Origin: CBDCWT01 sp965223305 | GTDB lineage: Bacteria > Planctomycetota > Planctomycetia > Pirellulales > Pirellulaceae | Direction: 5' to 3' | Assembly (NCBI GenBank): GCA_965223305.1 | Contig: CBDCWT010000088.1 | Span: forward strand, 620,001 to 684,000 | DNA length: 64,000 nucleotides | Shown here: positions 1-9,182 of the stretch, one piece after another | Position numbering within the stretch: the stretch's first letter is position 1 | Layout of the letters: every line of letters starts with the position of its first letter | Made by a program: the position numbers and the translations under genes | Notes under the pieces: model-generated | What the model saw: the letters and a program-made list of their open reading frames with translations, nothing else | What the model was told of the DNA's origin: nothing | The model's database searches: none

Positions 1-2
1 AG

Positions 3-1352
3 AGGCTGTTGGAATCGGCTCAGATAGCAGCCATGCAAGGAGATCTCGAGCAGGCTAGAGAGCACGTCAACGAGGCGGAACAAGAGGGAGCCCCGCCCGA
101 CAAAGTCCGATTGATAAGAGGACACCTGACTCTGCTGTCCGGTGACTATCACCTGGCTTGCGCCGAACTGGAGGAGGCGCTGCGGCTGATGCCGGACAAC
201 CTGGCCGCTCATTCGCTGATGGCTCGTGCGTACTCTTTGAATGAACAGCATGAGCGGAGCGCGCAAGTCGTGCGGCGGTTGGAGAGCATGCAACCCAAGA
301 CAGTGGAAGATCACTTATTCTTGGGAGAAGCACAAGCTCGCTGGGACATCGACTTGGCGATCACGACGTTGGATTCTGCTGTTCAGGCGGATCGAGCGAA
401 CGTGGTTGCCCGGCTCGTGCGGGGACGTGTTTTGATTGCGCGTGCCATGGAGTCTGCCGATCCCCGAGATGCGGAAGCGGCTTTGCAAGATCTGCGGATT
501 GCTGACGAACTGCTCGATCCCAACGCACTCATACTCGGCAGACAAGTTCAGGCTCACCTCACTGCGGCGACGGCCTACGCTGCCGCCGCTGTTGTAGAGA
601 AAAGTGAGGAACATCTCAGTCGGGCGTCAGCAGCTGTCCAGGAGCTAGAGCGTTTTCCAGAGGGCTACTTTTCGCATCGTTGGCGGGCCTTCTATTGGGA
701 CTACGTGGGCGATGCCAAGAAGGCGGAGGCCGAATGGCGGCAGATGCAGCATTTGCGGATTGCCTTCCTGGTGTTACTGCTCCACCGAGAGGGCCGCTTC
801 GACGAGGCGCTGCGCCTGTGCGACGAACGCCTGCTGCGTTTCAAGCCTGCCAGGTTCACCGACTTTTTCCGCGGGTTCATGTTGGCAGCCATTTCGGAGG
901 AGCCCCAGGACATCATCCGCGCTTTCCAAAGCGAGGGCGAGGAGTCTCTAGACCCCGCCAACGCGACTTGGATGAACTATACGATTCACTGCCTGGCAGG
1001 AGAGGTGGAAGGTGCACGACACGCTTGTCAACAGCTGCGCGCTGCCATGGATCGCGGCGACGCAACTTCCTGGGAGTTCCAGGTGCAGCAGTATACCTGT
1101 GGCGAAATCGTCGCTGACGAGCTGTTGGACGAAGCTGGCCGATCTAGAACACGTCTCTGCGTCGCGCATTTCTTGATCGGCATGACCCTGCTGGGTGAGG
1201 GTGCTCGAGCCGCGAGCATCCGCCACTTCGAGGCGAGCGCGGCCTTCAGGTCGTTCGAACAGCTTGAAGACCACATGAGCCGCGGTCTGGCCAACCAGCT
1301 ACGACGCCACCCTAATTGGCCAAGATGGATCCCTCCGCACGTCAGTGAATGA
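3..1352 (+). CDS. TPR-repeat protein, C-terminal part (5' end outside window)
   Basis: About 447 residues are visible and the frame is still open at the left edge, so the true start probably lies outside the window (TTG at 9 and ATG at 33 are the first possible starts inside). Tetratricopeptide-type helical pairs are recognisable over roughly residues 30-160 (alternating small and aromatic residues, with SGDYHLACAELEEALRLMP as a clear TPR half). The C-terminus ends in a pattern close to HPNWPRWIP, which from memory is typical of TPR tails of planctomycete Ser/Thr kinases. I infer it may be the tail of such a kinase, but no kinase domain is in view. It converges with the PHP gene, with only 4 bases between the stops. 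Confidence 0.7.
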   Translation, partial: RLLESAQIAAMQGDLEQAREHVNEAEQEGAPPDKVRLIRGHLTLLSGDYHLACAELEEALRLMPDNLAAHSLMARAYSLNEQHERSAQVVRRLESMQPKTVEDHLFLGEAQARWDIDLAITTLDSAVQADRANVVARLVRGRVLIARAMESADPRDAEAALQDLRIADELLDPNALILGRQVQAHLTAATAYAAAAVVEKSEEHLSRASAAVQELERFPEGYFSHRWRAFYWDYVGDAKKAEAEWRQMQHLRIAFLVLLLHREGRFDEALRLCDERLLRFKPARFTDFFRGFMLAAISEEPQDIIRAFQSEGEESLDPANATWMNYTIHCLAGEVEGARHACQQLRAAMDRGDATSWEFQVQQYTCGEIVADELLDEAGRSRTRLCVAHFLIGMTLLGEGARAASIRHFEASAAFRSFEQLEDHMSRGLANQLRRHPNWPRWIPPHVSE

Positions 1353-1356
1353 CTGC

Positions 1357-2211
1357 TTACGCGACGACTGCTTCGACGAGGCTCTTTTCCAATGGTCTCA
1401 GACTTGCACGCGCCGCTGTGATGGGCACGTCGTGCCGGCGGCGTTCGAGATAGTAGCTGACGTGGGAATAGCCGCACTCCTCCAACAGGTCCAGCGCGTC
1501 TTCGAATCGATCACCAACACGCTCCGGTCGATGCGCATCACCGCCGATCACAACGGGAATGTCGCGGCGGCGCATCTCGACGAGCATCTGCGGGAAGGGG
1601 TTCATCTCCTGGATTACCTTGTTAGCCCCCGACGTATTCAACTCCATCGCCACACCGGTGGCGGCGATTCGATCCAAAGCCCGGCAGATGTCGTCCATGA
1701 TCGCAGCTGGCTGCCACTGATCGGCGACCTCGTTCTTGACTAGATCAGGGTGGGCGAGGCAATCGAACAGCTGCGACTCTGCAGCGTCGGCCAGCAGCTC
1801 GAAGTAGATCCGCTGGAACGCGACCGCATCGCCCTGCCAGTACCGATCGCGAAACTCGTCGAGCTGAGGGTGTACGGATCCGATCACGTATTGAAAGAGC
1901 GGCGTTCGCAGTTGACTTGCCAGCCACTGTTCATAACCAGGGAAGAAGTCGACTTCCAATCCGAGCTGGACGTCGATGTCATCTGCCCAATGGCGGCGAG
2001 CTTGATCGATGAGGTTGAGGTAGTCGATGAACTGGTCGACGTGCATTCTTGTGTGTGGCGAGAAGTCGCCCGGCATCGGATTGTGACAGGTGACGATCAG
2101 CCCTTTCAAACCGCGTTGTTGGGCGACCGCTGCGTATTCGATCGGTTCGCCGACGGCGTGTTTGCATAGTGGCGTGTGAGAGTGGGTCTCGTAGAGCAGT
2201 GGTTCTGTCAT
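1357..2211 (-). CDS. PHP-domain phosphatase, histidinol-phosphatase (HisK) type
   Basis: 284 residues, full length for the PHP family. Visible metal-binding motifs in order are HSHTPLCKHA near the N-terminus, a TCHNP segment, GLEVDFFPG, SVH, AHPD and GGDAH close to the C-terminus, so the trinuclear metal site looks complete. Members hydrolyse phosphate esters; HisK acts on L-histidinol phosphate in histidine synthesis. No other his gene is nearby, so the substrate is inferred only from resemblance. The start is supported by an AAAGGAGT ribosome-binding site 6-7 bases upstream of ATG 2211. Confidence 0.82.
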   Translation of the reverse strand: MTEPLLYETHSHTPLCKHAVGEPIEYAAVAQQRGLKGLIVTCHNPMPGDFSPHTRMHVDQFIDYLNLIDQARRHWADDIDVQLGLEVDFFPGYEQWLASQLRTPLFQYVIGSVHPQLDEFRDRYWQGDAVAFQRIYFELLADAAESQLFDCLAHPDLVKNEVADQWQPAAIMDDICRALDRIAATGVAMELNTSGANKVIQEMNPFPQMLVEMRRRDIPVVIGGDAHRPERVGDRFEDALDLLEECGYSHVSYYLERRRHDVPITAARASLRPLEKSLVEAVVA

Positions 2212-2234
2212 TCAGGACTCCTTTGTACGAAGGT

Positions 2235-2311
2235 TGTGCAGCTTTTCCGCTTCACAAACCAGCGGACATCCACCTCACCCTCCCGCGCGCGGGAGGGTCG
2301 GACGCGATAGC
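2235..2311. repeat. 77-bp repeat G, left copy flanking the STAS gene
   Basis: The reverse complement of this segment matches 3531-3607 at 76 of 77 positions. It contains a GC-rich perfect palindrome (CCCTCCCGCGCGCGGGAGGG). It lies between the PHP start and the STAS stop. The two copies are inverted and bracket the STAS gene. Confidence 0.85.
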
Positions 2312-2319
2312 ACCGAGAC

Positions 2320-3327
2320 TTAGAACTGGTACTCCAACTTGGCAACTGCATTGCTCTCGACCACGACTTGGCGGAGTGAATGAGCCTTATCTGCAACGAT
2401 CTCTTCGGGATGTTTGAGAGTAGCTGCGAGGTAAGAAAAGTCCTCGACCGAGATTTCGCCATTGCCAGGTGCCCGTTGGGAGATCACCAGCACGTGCAGT
2501 TTGACGTGGTCGCCGCGCCCATTAACCCGAACACGAAAGGCACCGTTCGGCGATGCCGATGTGATTCGCGGCCATCCTGTCTGGCGCGTGGCGTCAGCCT
2601 GGCCGGCCAACTCAAGGACTTCCGAACGAGTGGGCTTGATCGCAGATTCGTGCTCCACCGGCCAAACAACCACCAGGGCGTCATGGTCCGCGTCGCCGCG
2701 GACTGTCACTTTGCCATGTAGCTCGGATTCGAAAGGAGTCCCTGTTGCCCGCAGTTCGCGGGCCTGCGCCCGTGCTAGACGCGGGTCGCTGCCGATCGAT
2801 TCCACGGAGAACCGATGTGCGGCAACTGCCAGCGTCGTTAAGGTGACCGCCGCGGCAACCGCAGCAAGTAGTTGACGAGGGGAGTTGCCCAGCAGGGAAC
2901 TCGCGTTGGATTCGTTCCGTTCGCTCCCTGCGCCGGATTCCTCCGTGGCGACGCGAAATTCCCAGATCGCGTCTGCCAGATCGGAATGGATGGGGATGAT
3001 CGAGTCCATGTTGGTGACCCGCATCGCCTTCATCACGTTCCCGCTCAGGTTGACGAGCCCAAAGCGTATTTCTCGTTCATTACAAGCTCGTCGTAGGCAT
3101 ACCAAGAGCCGCAAAAACTGTGAAGAGACTGCGCCGGTGATCGCGGCGCAGTTGACCAGCAGGCCTCTGGACGAATCAGAGAGTCGAGCGAGTACGGCGT
3201 CTTGGATCTCCTGCAGCGTCGTTTCATGGACGACTGCGCTTGCCAAGATATGGACGACCAACACACCGTGCTGGGACTCAATCCGCACGTTTTCGGTCTT
3301 CGCGATTTCGGCCGTGGTTGAGCTCAT
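2320..3327 (-). CDS. STAS-domain membrane protein (anti-sigma-antagonist-like)
   Basis: 335 residues from ATG 3327, which has GGAG immediately upstream. An in-frame ATG at 3438 would add 37 residues unlike the family. Residues about 10-120 look like a STAS domain (beta-alpha fold, with DSSRGLLVNCAAITGAVSS carrying the region where SpoIIAA-type proteins have the phosphorylatable Ser). A single hydrophobic segment at about 151-172 (LLAAVAAAVTLTTLAVAA) follows, then a roughly 150-residue domain I do not recognise. STAS proteins usually bind a partner-switching kinase; no kinase or sigma factor is adjacent. The whole gene lies between inverted 77-bp repeats. Confidence 0.65.
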   Translation of the reverse strand: MSSTTAEIAKTENVRIESQHGVLVVHILASAVVHETTLQEIQDAVLARLSDSSRGLLVNCAAITGAVSSQFLRLLVCLRRACNEREIRFGLVNLSGNVMKAMRVTNMDSIIPIHSDLADAIWEFRVATEESGAGSERNESNASSLLGNSPRQLLAAVAAAVTLTTLAVAAHRFSVESIGSDPRLARAQARELRATGTPFESELHGKVTVRGDADHDALVVVWPVEHESAIKPTRSEVLELAGQADATRQTGWPRITSASPNGAFRVRVNGRGDHVKLHVLVISQRAPGNGEISVEDFSYLAATLKHPEEIVADKAHSLRQVVVESNAVAKLEYQF

Positions 3328-3430
3328 TCTCCGCTCGTGCTGTGGTGCTCGTTCCGTCGTGCATATTACGAGGATCTCGCGGCGGGGAAACCGCAAAATG
3401 TCGGAATTAACGGCAACTTCACAATCACTT

Positions 3431-3493
3431 TTCTTCACTCTCCCCTCGGGCCCCTCGGGAGAGTCGGCCCAAAGGGCCGGAGAGGGGGCACGC
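3431..3493. repeat. Repeat H, GC-rich palindromic repeat
   Basis: Contains CTCTCCCCTCGGG...CGGGAGAGTCGG and GGCCCAAAGGGCC palindromes. An inverted relative is at 62999-63060. It sits in the 200-bp stretch between the STAS start and the right-hand 77-bp repeat. Confidence 0.65.
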
Positions 3494-3530
3494 CTCGGGG
3501 GCGACCACTCTCGGGCAGCCCTCCCCGGAC

Positions 3531-3690
3531 GCTATCGCGTCCGACCCTCCCGCGCGCGGGAGGGTGAGGTGGATGTCCGCTGGTTTGTGAAGCGCAAAAG
3601 CTGCACAGCCTCCGCGCGGGAGGGTGAGGTCGATGTCCGCAGGTTTGTGAAGCGCAAAGCTGCACCACCTCCGAGCGGGAGGGTGAGGTC
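3531..3690. repeat. Repeat G, right copy followed by two degenerate tandem units
   Basis: The first 77 bp (3531-3607) is the inverted counterpart of 2235-2311. Two further shortened units follow, each with CGGGAGGGTGAGGT and then TTTGTGAAGCGCAAA-like sequence in at least the first. Reading frames that run through here are repetitive and do not look like protein. Confidence 0.75.
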
Positions 3691-3719
3691 GATACGCTAC
3701 GCGTCGGTTTCGCTGGGGA

Positions 3720-3781
3720 ACCGTGGGCTAACACCCAGCGGCTGATTTGCAGCGTAGCCGAACTCGCCAGAGTTTGGTGGA
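3720..3781. repeat. Composite hairpin repeat B+A
   Basis: B (3720-3747) carries TGGGCTAACACCCA, a short hairpin. A (3753-3781) carries CCGAACTCGCCAGAGTTTGG, a hairpin with loop GCCA. The same B-A composite recurs at 23078-23140 and, inverted, at 62917-62980. Read on the minus strand it begins about 45 bases past the stop of the PDZ gene. Confidence 0.75.
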
Positions 3782-3828
3782 CTACAAAGCCCAGCATAGC
3801 GCGTTCGATATGCTAGCTGTTGCGAACG

Positions 3829-5151
3829 TCACTCTTGCATTGGCATTGTCAGCTGCTGTCGGCGACCATCCCGTAGGACTGTGACGTCCACGTCGTCGCC
3901 AACCTGGCGATTGGCCATCGCATAGTGAAGGAGTGTTGACTCGGTTATGAGGTCCTTGCGGCCGTTGAATTCGACGACCAGGTCGCCCTTGCGAAAACCT
4001 ACCCGCTTGGCCGCCCCATGCGGCCCGTGCTGGCCGAGGTACTTCGCCTCCAACGCCATCTGGTCGTCTTCCAAATTCAACTCTCGGCGAACCTCGTCAG
4101 ACACTGCTTCCAGGACCATGCCACCGGTGACCATGCGTCGGTAGCTCCATGACGACACCCGCCAGGAGATATCATCGGCGCGGCGCCAACCGGGTTCGAG
4201 TTCGAGGGAAACGTCTCGCACACCGTCACCGCGACGGACCTTCATAGGAAGCGAGTCACCGTCGGCGCCGGCGTTGTGAAGCACCCATTGCACGTCCGCA
4301 ATCGACAGCAGGGGTTGTCCGTCCAGCTCCTCGATTACGTCGCCAGGTCGCAAGTCCGAGTTCTCCGCCGCCGATCCCGGCGCAACCTGTTTGACAACCG
4401 CCGTCTCCTCAGCATCGAGCGTGAGACCGATCACTTTGGGATGCGGGTAAGGAAAGAAGACCCGCTCCGGAATCGGTTCACCGAGGTCTGCGTACCAGTC
4501 TCGCTGCGCCTCGCCGATCTGATGACAGTGAATACAGCTGCGAACGACGTTGCCTTCGTAGTTCAACTTGTCGGTGTACTTGTCTTTCAATCGAGGAAAC
4601 TTCTCGGGCGACGAGACCTCCATGGGAGCGCCTCGCTTGCCGGCAAGGGAAGCCCTGACGTTGCCTAGGTTGGCGTGGAGATCCAGCGCCCCCTGCATCG
4701 CTTTGGCAAGACCTCTTAACGACACATCACCCAGCCACTCTGTCCGATGTGATCGGGTGCCGAAGCGACCGTAGATGGTGCCATCGGCGTTGAGGAAAAA
4801 GACAGCGAAGGACTGGTCGGTGTCGTATTGGAACAAGTCGAGATCCAGCCCATTGGTCGACACCTGTCGGGCACGGACGAACTTCTCTAGTAATGGGCGA
4901 ACCAATGGGTCGTTATCCATCAGATCGTCGTCCAGCTTAACGCACTCTTCACACGGAATGCACCTTAACACAACGATGATCGGCTTGTTTTCGTCTCGTG
5001 CCTGTTGGAACGCCTGTTGTAGATCGTTGTAAATCCAGAACCCATCGGACTCGACTTTATCCCGGTCAGCCCGTACCTTTTCTTCTCGGGATTGGCCCAG
5101 GGCGAGCGTTGTCGTAAGCAAGCCAGCGCAGACCGCAAGGACTCGAAACAT
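3829..5151 (-). CDS. Secreted thioredoxin-like / CXXCH / double-PDZ protein (Trx7/PDZ type)
   Basis: 440 residues from ATG 5151, chosen for its signal peptide (MFRVLAVCAGLLTTTLALG) and GGAG ribosome-binding site; ATG 5208 would overlap the upstream stop as ATGA but leaves the signal peptide internal. A thioredoxin-like domain (about 35-165) has Cys64-x-x-Cys67 followed by Cys70. CIHCH at about 206-210 is a c-type heme-binding motif. Two PDZ domains follow (about 245-330 and 345-440). From memory this matches a planctomycete family called Trx7/PDZ domain-containing (seleno)protein; here the position is Cys. A periplasmic redox role is inferred. It is downstream of a DUF1080 gene on the same strand. 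Confidence 0.75.
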   Translation of the reverse strand: MFRVLAVCAGLLTTTLALGQSREEKVRADRDKVESDGFWIYNDLQQAFQQARDENKPIIVVLRCIPCEECVKLDDDLMDNDPLVRPLLEKFVRARQVSTNGLDLDLFQYDTDQSFAVFFLNADGTIYGRFGTRSHRTEWLGDVSLRGLAKAMQGALDLHANLGNVRASLAGKRGAPMEVSSPEKFPRLKDKYTDKLNYEGNVVRSCIHCHQIGEAQRDWYADLGEPIPERVFFPYPHPKVIGLTLDAEETAVVKQVAPGSAAENSDLRPGDVIEELDGQPLLSIADVQWVLHNAGADGDSLPMKVRRGDGVRDVSLELEPGWRRADDISWRVSSWSYRRMVTGGMVLEAVSDEVRRELNLEDDQMALEAKYLGQHGPHGAAKRVGFRKGDLVVEFNGRKDLITESTLLHYAMANRQVGDDVDVTVLRDGRRQQLTMPMQE

Positions 5152-5204
5152 GGTGATCTCCGTTATTGTGTAGCCACGTATCTCGACGCTCGGCGGCATC
5201 GAGG

Positions 5205-5828
5205 TCATTCCGGCAACTCCATGACCTCCACTTTGCGAATGCAGACCTTGCTGCCGGGATCGTGTTGCTGGAACGCGAAATGCCCCTTCTTGAACGTCTG
5301 GTCGAAATCAAAGTACTCGTACAATTCGTTGCCATCGACAGAGATCTTGATCTTTGTGACCGCCCTGCCTCGCCAGATATCATCTCGCACCTCGAGTTCA
5401 TAGGTGAACCAGGTATCCGGTTCGACCAACCTCTTGTAGACATGACACATCCCGTACAACGACCCCGTGCGGATCGGATCTCGATGCGTGCTATCAATTT
5501 GAGCCTCGTATCCATCCGTAAAGGATGGTCTACGGGTCGTGCGAAAGTAGAGTCCAGAGTTTCCTTTATCGTTGATCTTGATCTCCGCCCGATAACGAAA
5601 GTTCTTGTAGGCTTTCTTGGTACAGACGAGCATCGACGCGGGACCCGATCCACACAGCGCTCCGTCCTCGACTTCCCACTTGCTCTTTTTGTCACCAACC
5701 TTCTCCCAGTTGGCAAGACTCTTTCCGTCGAACAGCGATACCCATTCTCGATCTTGGGCTGCGGTGAGATTGGGTAAGACGCCTAGCACAAACAGTGTGG
5801 ATAACGCCCAAAGGAGAGTAGATTTCAT
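5205..5828 (-). CDS. Secreted DUF1080 (3-keto-disaccharide hydrolase-like) protein
   Basis: 207 residues with a signal peptide (MKSTLLWALSTLFVLGVLP) and a single LamG/glucanase-like DUF1080 domain: SLFDGKSLANWEK near the start, NSGLYFRTTRRPSF in the middle and KGHFAFQQHDPGSKVCIRKV at the end. The family is very abundant in Planctomycetes and is linked to sugar degradation; some members hydrolyse 3-keto-glycosides. The start has GAGGA 7 bases upstream. It is likely cotranscribed with the Trx/PDZ gene. Confidence 0.82.
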   Translation of the reverse strand: MKSTLLWALSTLFVLGVLPNLTAAQDREWVSLFDGKSLANWEKVGDKKSKWEVEDGALCGSGPASMLVCTKKAYKNFRYRAEIKINDKGNSGLYFRTTRRPSFTDGYEAQIDSTHRDPIRTGSLYGMCHVYKRLVEPDTWFTYELEVRDDIWRGRAVTKIKISVDGNELYEYFDFDQTFKKGHFAFQQHDPGSKVCIRKVEVMELPE

Positions 5829-6141
5829 CGATTCATCCTCACTCTGACAACATAAGTGTCAATCAAGTTAACACCGATTCGAAAGCCGCATCAACGTCGT
5901 TGCGTAACCATCGTCTGCGAGCTCTGGACTCGGATACTTAGGTGCGGGAGCGCGCTTGGATAGGACAATCATAGCGTAGATTGCCTGCCCGGAACATGTC
6001 GAGCGACAACGCTGAGCTGGCAGTTTGGTCCCGAGCCCAGCAACCGGCGGCCAGACCCCAGAGATATGTAGCGATTGGCTGGTGCCGAGGTAGAATGCAG
6101 ATTGCGTGTGTGCACGGTTCGTTCGGTGGTTGTGAAATGAG
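5829..6141. other. Intergenic region between divergent genes
   Basis: 313 bases between the DUF1080 start (minus) and the DUF1549 gene (plus). It presumably holds both promoters, but I see no convincing -35/-10 pair or repeat. Confidence 0.5.
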
Positions 6142-9132
6142 ATGAATACGCAGACGCGACACAAGCAATGTGGTGGCCTCTCTGTCAGGGCTCATCTCGC
6201 GTTCCCTCGCATTGTAGCCAGTGGGCGAGAGTGGACCGGTGGGGGCGGTCGAGCGGCAGGCATACGGGCGGGTGGGAAACGAGTCTGCGGCGGTCGGTTG
6301 GTCTCGCGCCAGCGGAGAGCCTTGTTTCAGTGGGGCATCGTGATGCTAAGCTCCGCACTTGTGGGCGGTAGTACGGCCGCGGAGCGCCAGCCGAAACTGC
6401 CACCGTCGAACCAAAGTCAGGAGGAGTTTTTCGAGAACGAGGTGCGCCCAGTTCTCGTCGAGCGATGCAGTAAGTGCCACGGTTCGAACAAACAAGAAGG
6501 TGGCTTGCGCATTGACTCCCGTCGATATTTGCTGGAGGGTGGTGGCACTGCTGCGGCGATTGTGCCCGGTGACGTGGCGCGGAGCCTGCTGTTGCAAGCG
6601 GTGCGTCACGACGGCGAGTTGCAAATGCCGCCGGAGCAGCGGTTGCCCGCCCACGAAATTCACGCCTTGGAACGATGGGTGCGGGCCGGAGCAGTGTGGC
6701 CGGCGGGACTTACGACATCGTCGCAGTCCGAGTCTGATGCCGCCCAGGATCACTGGGCGTTTCGACCTGTTCAGCTTCCAGCCGTTCCGTTCTCCGAAGC
6801 TGGTGATTTGGTGCGAACACCGGTGGACGCCTTCGTGCTGAGACGGCTGAATGCCCAGCAGTTGGCCGCCGCGCCCACTGCCGATCGCCGAACGTTGATT
6901 CGCCGATTGACGTACGCGCTGACGGGGTTGCCTCCGACCACGGAAGAAGTAGGCAGGTTCGTCGCGGACACTGCCGCGAACGCCTACGAAAAGGTCGTGG
7001 AACGCCTGCTCCAGTCGCCGCACTACGGTGAGCATTGGGCCCGTCGTTGGCTCGACGTTGCCCGCTACTCAGACACCAAAGGCTATGTCTATGCCCGCGA
7101 AGAGCGCTACTGGACCCATGCCTGGACCTATCGCGACTGGGTCGTGCGGGCTCTCAATGCCGACATGCCGTTCGATCGCTTCTTGCTGCTCCAGCTTGCC
7201 GCAGATCAGGTGTCCGATCGGTCTCCCGATGACCTGGCGGCCATGGGTTTCCTCACCCTCGGCCGCCGCTTTCTGGGTGTGAAACGCGAAGTGATTGACG
7301 ACCGAATCGACGTCGTCTGCCGCGGCATGTTGGGCCTAACCGTCAGCTGTGCCCGTTGCCACGATCACAAGTACGATCCGATCCCGACAGCTGACTACTA
7401 CTCGCTCTACGGCGTGTTCGATAGCTGCCTGGAGAAGCAGACGATCTTGGCGACCACGATGGGCGACGCAGAATTTCGTGCGGAATTGGCGAAACGGCAG
7501 ACGACATTGGATGACAAGCTGGCCGAGCTGGCTGACGAGTCATCGCGGCGTGCACGCGAGCGAGTCGCTGACTACCTGTTCTCTCAATCAGAGCTGCACA
7601 AGTTCCCAGCCGGCGGCTTCGACCAAATATTTCAAAAGACCGATCTACTTCCTGCATTCGTCCGTAAGTGGGAACGCTACCTGCGGACTGCGGAACTGGA
7701 GCAGGATCCAATCTTTAGAGTTTGGCACTCCTACGCAGCACGCGGGTCGACTCTCGTGGATCGACCGCTAGAGCCCGCAGGAACCGGAGTGAATTCACTC
7801 ATCGCGGCCGCTTTCAGGACGCCGCCGCAGTCGTTTCGTGAACTTTGTGACCGATACGCTGAGGTCTTTCGGGCGATTGACGACCGATGGCAGGCCGAGT
7901 TGGAGAGAGCTGCCAAGGCCGAGCTGCCGAAACCAACGTCTCTCGACGATCCAGATGCGGAAGCACTCCGTGAGGTACTTTACGGCGAGAACTCACCTTG
8001 CCGCGTGCCGGACGGTCCTATTTCACATACAGAGATGTTCTTTGACACGGATAGCGTTACTCAACTCTGGAAGTTACAGGGCGAGCTGGATCGCTGGTTG
8101 ATCAACGCTCCGGTGGAGGTCCCAGTTGCTTTGACACTGGTCGACCAAGCGACTCCGGTGGAACCGCGCGTCTTTCTTCGAGGAGATCCGCTACGGCTGG
8201 GCGCCGACGTCCCGCGTCGATTCTTAGAGATTCTCGGTGGCCGGGCGCGCGGGCCGTTTCAGCGCGGTAGCGGGCGGTGGGAATTGGCCAGGGCGATTGT
8301 CGATCCGCGGAACCCGTTGACTGCACGGGTTCTGGTCAACCGGGTCTGGGCACAGTACTTCGGAACAGGGTTGGTGAAGACGCCCAGCGATTTCGGCTTG
8401 CGCGCGGAGCCACCGTCTCACCCGCAACTACTTGACTGGTTGGCATCCCGCTTCGTCCAGCAGGGCTGGAGCTTGAAAACGCTACATCGCTGGATTGTGT
8501 TGTCGTCGACCTATCGGCAGAGCTCATTTCCAGAAGATGGGGAAATGGTGCAGCGCAGGCTGAGAGTTGATCCGGACAACCGCTTACTGTGGCGGATGAA
8601 CCCTAGACGGCTGACCTTTGAGGAGATGCGAGATTCCCTGCTGCGGGTGACAGGCACGCTGGACGAGCGGATCGGCGGCAAACCAGGCCAGCTGTTCACG
8701 CAGCCCTATCCGACTCGGCGTACCTTGTACGGGCTCGTTGACCGTCAGTACTTCCCCAGCGTACTGCGGGTGTTTGACTTCGCGAATCCCGACCTCCATG
8801 TGCCACAGCGGGCCGAGACGACGGTCCCCCAGCAAGCACTCTTCTTCATGAACCATCCGCTGGTGTTGCAGCACGCCAGGGCTTTGGCGGGACGAGTCGC
8901 GGGCGCTGGCGATCCACGCAGTGCGGTTTCCGATTTGTTCCAGGTGGTCTATCAGCGTGCTCCCGACGCGGCGGAGCTTCGGGAGGCGTTGGCTCTGATC
9001 GATGGAGTCGGAGATCGGCCCAGATCGCGTCCTTCAGGTGCCGAGTCACCGCAGGGGGCGGGGCAGTTGGATGCTTGGACGCAACTAGCACAGGTGCTGC
9101 TGTGTGGGAACGAGTTCGTGTTTGTGGATTGA
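6142..9132 (+). CDS. PSCyt1-DUF1549-DUF1553 domain protein
   Basis: Up to 996 residues. Visible are an N-terminal cytochrome-like PSCyt1 domain with CSKCH (Cys109, Cys112, His113 in this numbering), DUF1549 (about 228-430, containing a second CXXCH, CARCHDHKYDP) and DUF1553 (about 712-970, starting near WELARAIVDPRNPLTARV). The family is planctomycete-rich and thought to be periplasmic electron-transfer or degradation machinery, usually paired with DUF1501, as here. The start is uncertain: ATG 6142 gives 60 odd residues before the hydrophobic stretch, whereas TTG 6298 would give a normal signal peptide (LFQWGIVMLSSALVGGS). Confidence 0.85.
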   Translation: MNTQTRHKQCGGLSVRAHLAFPRIVASGREWTGGGGRAAGIRAGGKRVCGGRLVSRQRRALFQWGIVMLSSALVGGSTAAERQPKLPPSNQSQEEFFENEVRPVLVERCSKCHGSNKQEGGLRIDSRRYLLEGGGTAAAIVPGDVARSLLLQAVRHDGELQMPPEQRLPAHEIHALERWVRAGAVWPAGLTTSSQSESDAAQDHWAFRPVQLPAVPFSEAGDLVRTPVDAFVLRRLNAQQLAAAPTADRRTLIRRLTYALTGLPPTTEEVGRFVADTAANAYEKVVERLLQSPHYGEHWARRWLDVARYSDTKGYVYAREERYWTHAWTYRDWVVRALNADMPFDRFLLLQLAADQVSDRSPDDLAAMGFLTLGRRFLGVKREVIDDRIDVVCRGMLGLTVSCARCHDHKYDPIPTADYYSLYGVFDSCLEKQTILATTMGDAEFRAELAKRQTTLDDKLAELADESSRRARERVADYLFSQSELHKFPAGGFDQIFQKTDLLPAFVRKWERYLRTAELEQDPIFRVWHSYAARGSTLVDRPLEPAGTGVNSLIAAAFRTPPQSFRELCDRYAEVFRAIDDRWQAELERAAKAELPKPTSLDDPDAEALREVLYGENSPCRVPDGPISHTEMFFDTDSVTQLWKLQGELDRWLINAPVEVPVALTLVDQATPVEPRVFLRGDPLRLGADVPRRFLEILGGRARGPFQRGSGRWELARAIVDPRNPLTARVLVNRVWAQYFGTGLVKTPSDFGLRAEPPSHPQLLDWLASRFVQQGWSLKTLHRWIVLSSTYRQSSFPEDGEMVQRRLRVDPDNRLLWRMNPRRLTFEEMRDSLLRVTGTLDERIGGKPGQLFTQPYPTRRTLYGLVDRQYFPSVLRVFDFANPDLHVPQRAETTVPQQALFFMNHPLVLQHARALAGRVAGAGDPRSAVSDLFQVVYQRAPDAAELREALALIDGVGDRPRSRPSGAESPQGAGQLDAWTQLAQVLLCGNEFVFVD

Positions 9133-9182
9133 GTGAAGCAGGTCATCGACCCGGAGTCCGCGATGTTTGACGGCGACTATGT

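Noticed and set aside
1750..2169. 139-codon plus-strand frame opposite the PHP gene
   Set aside because: The minus-strand frame has all PHP metal motifs; this one is its shadow.
2885..3745. 286-codon plus-strand frame over the STAS start and repeat region
   Set aside because: It runs antisense through the STAS gene and then through GC-rich repeats; the product is repetitive and has no domain.
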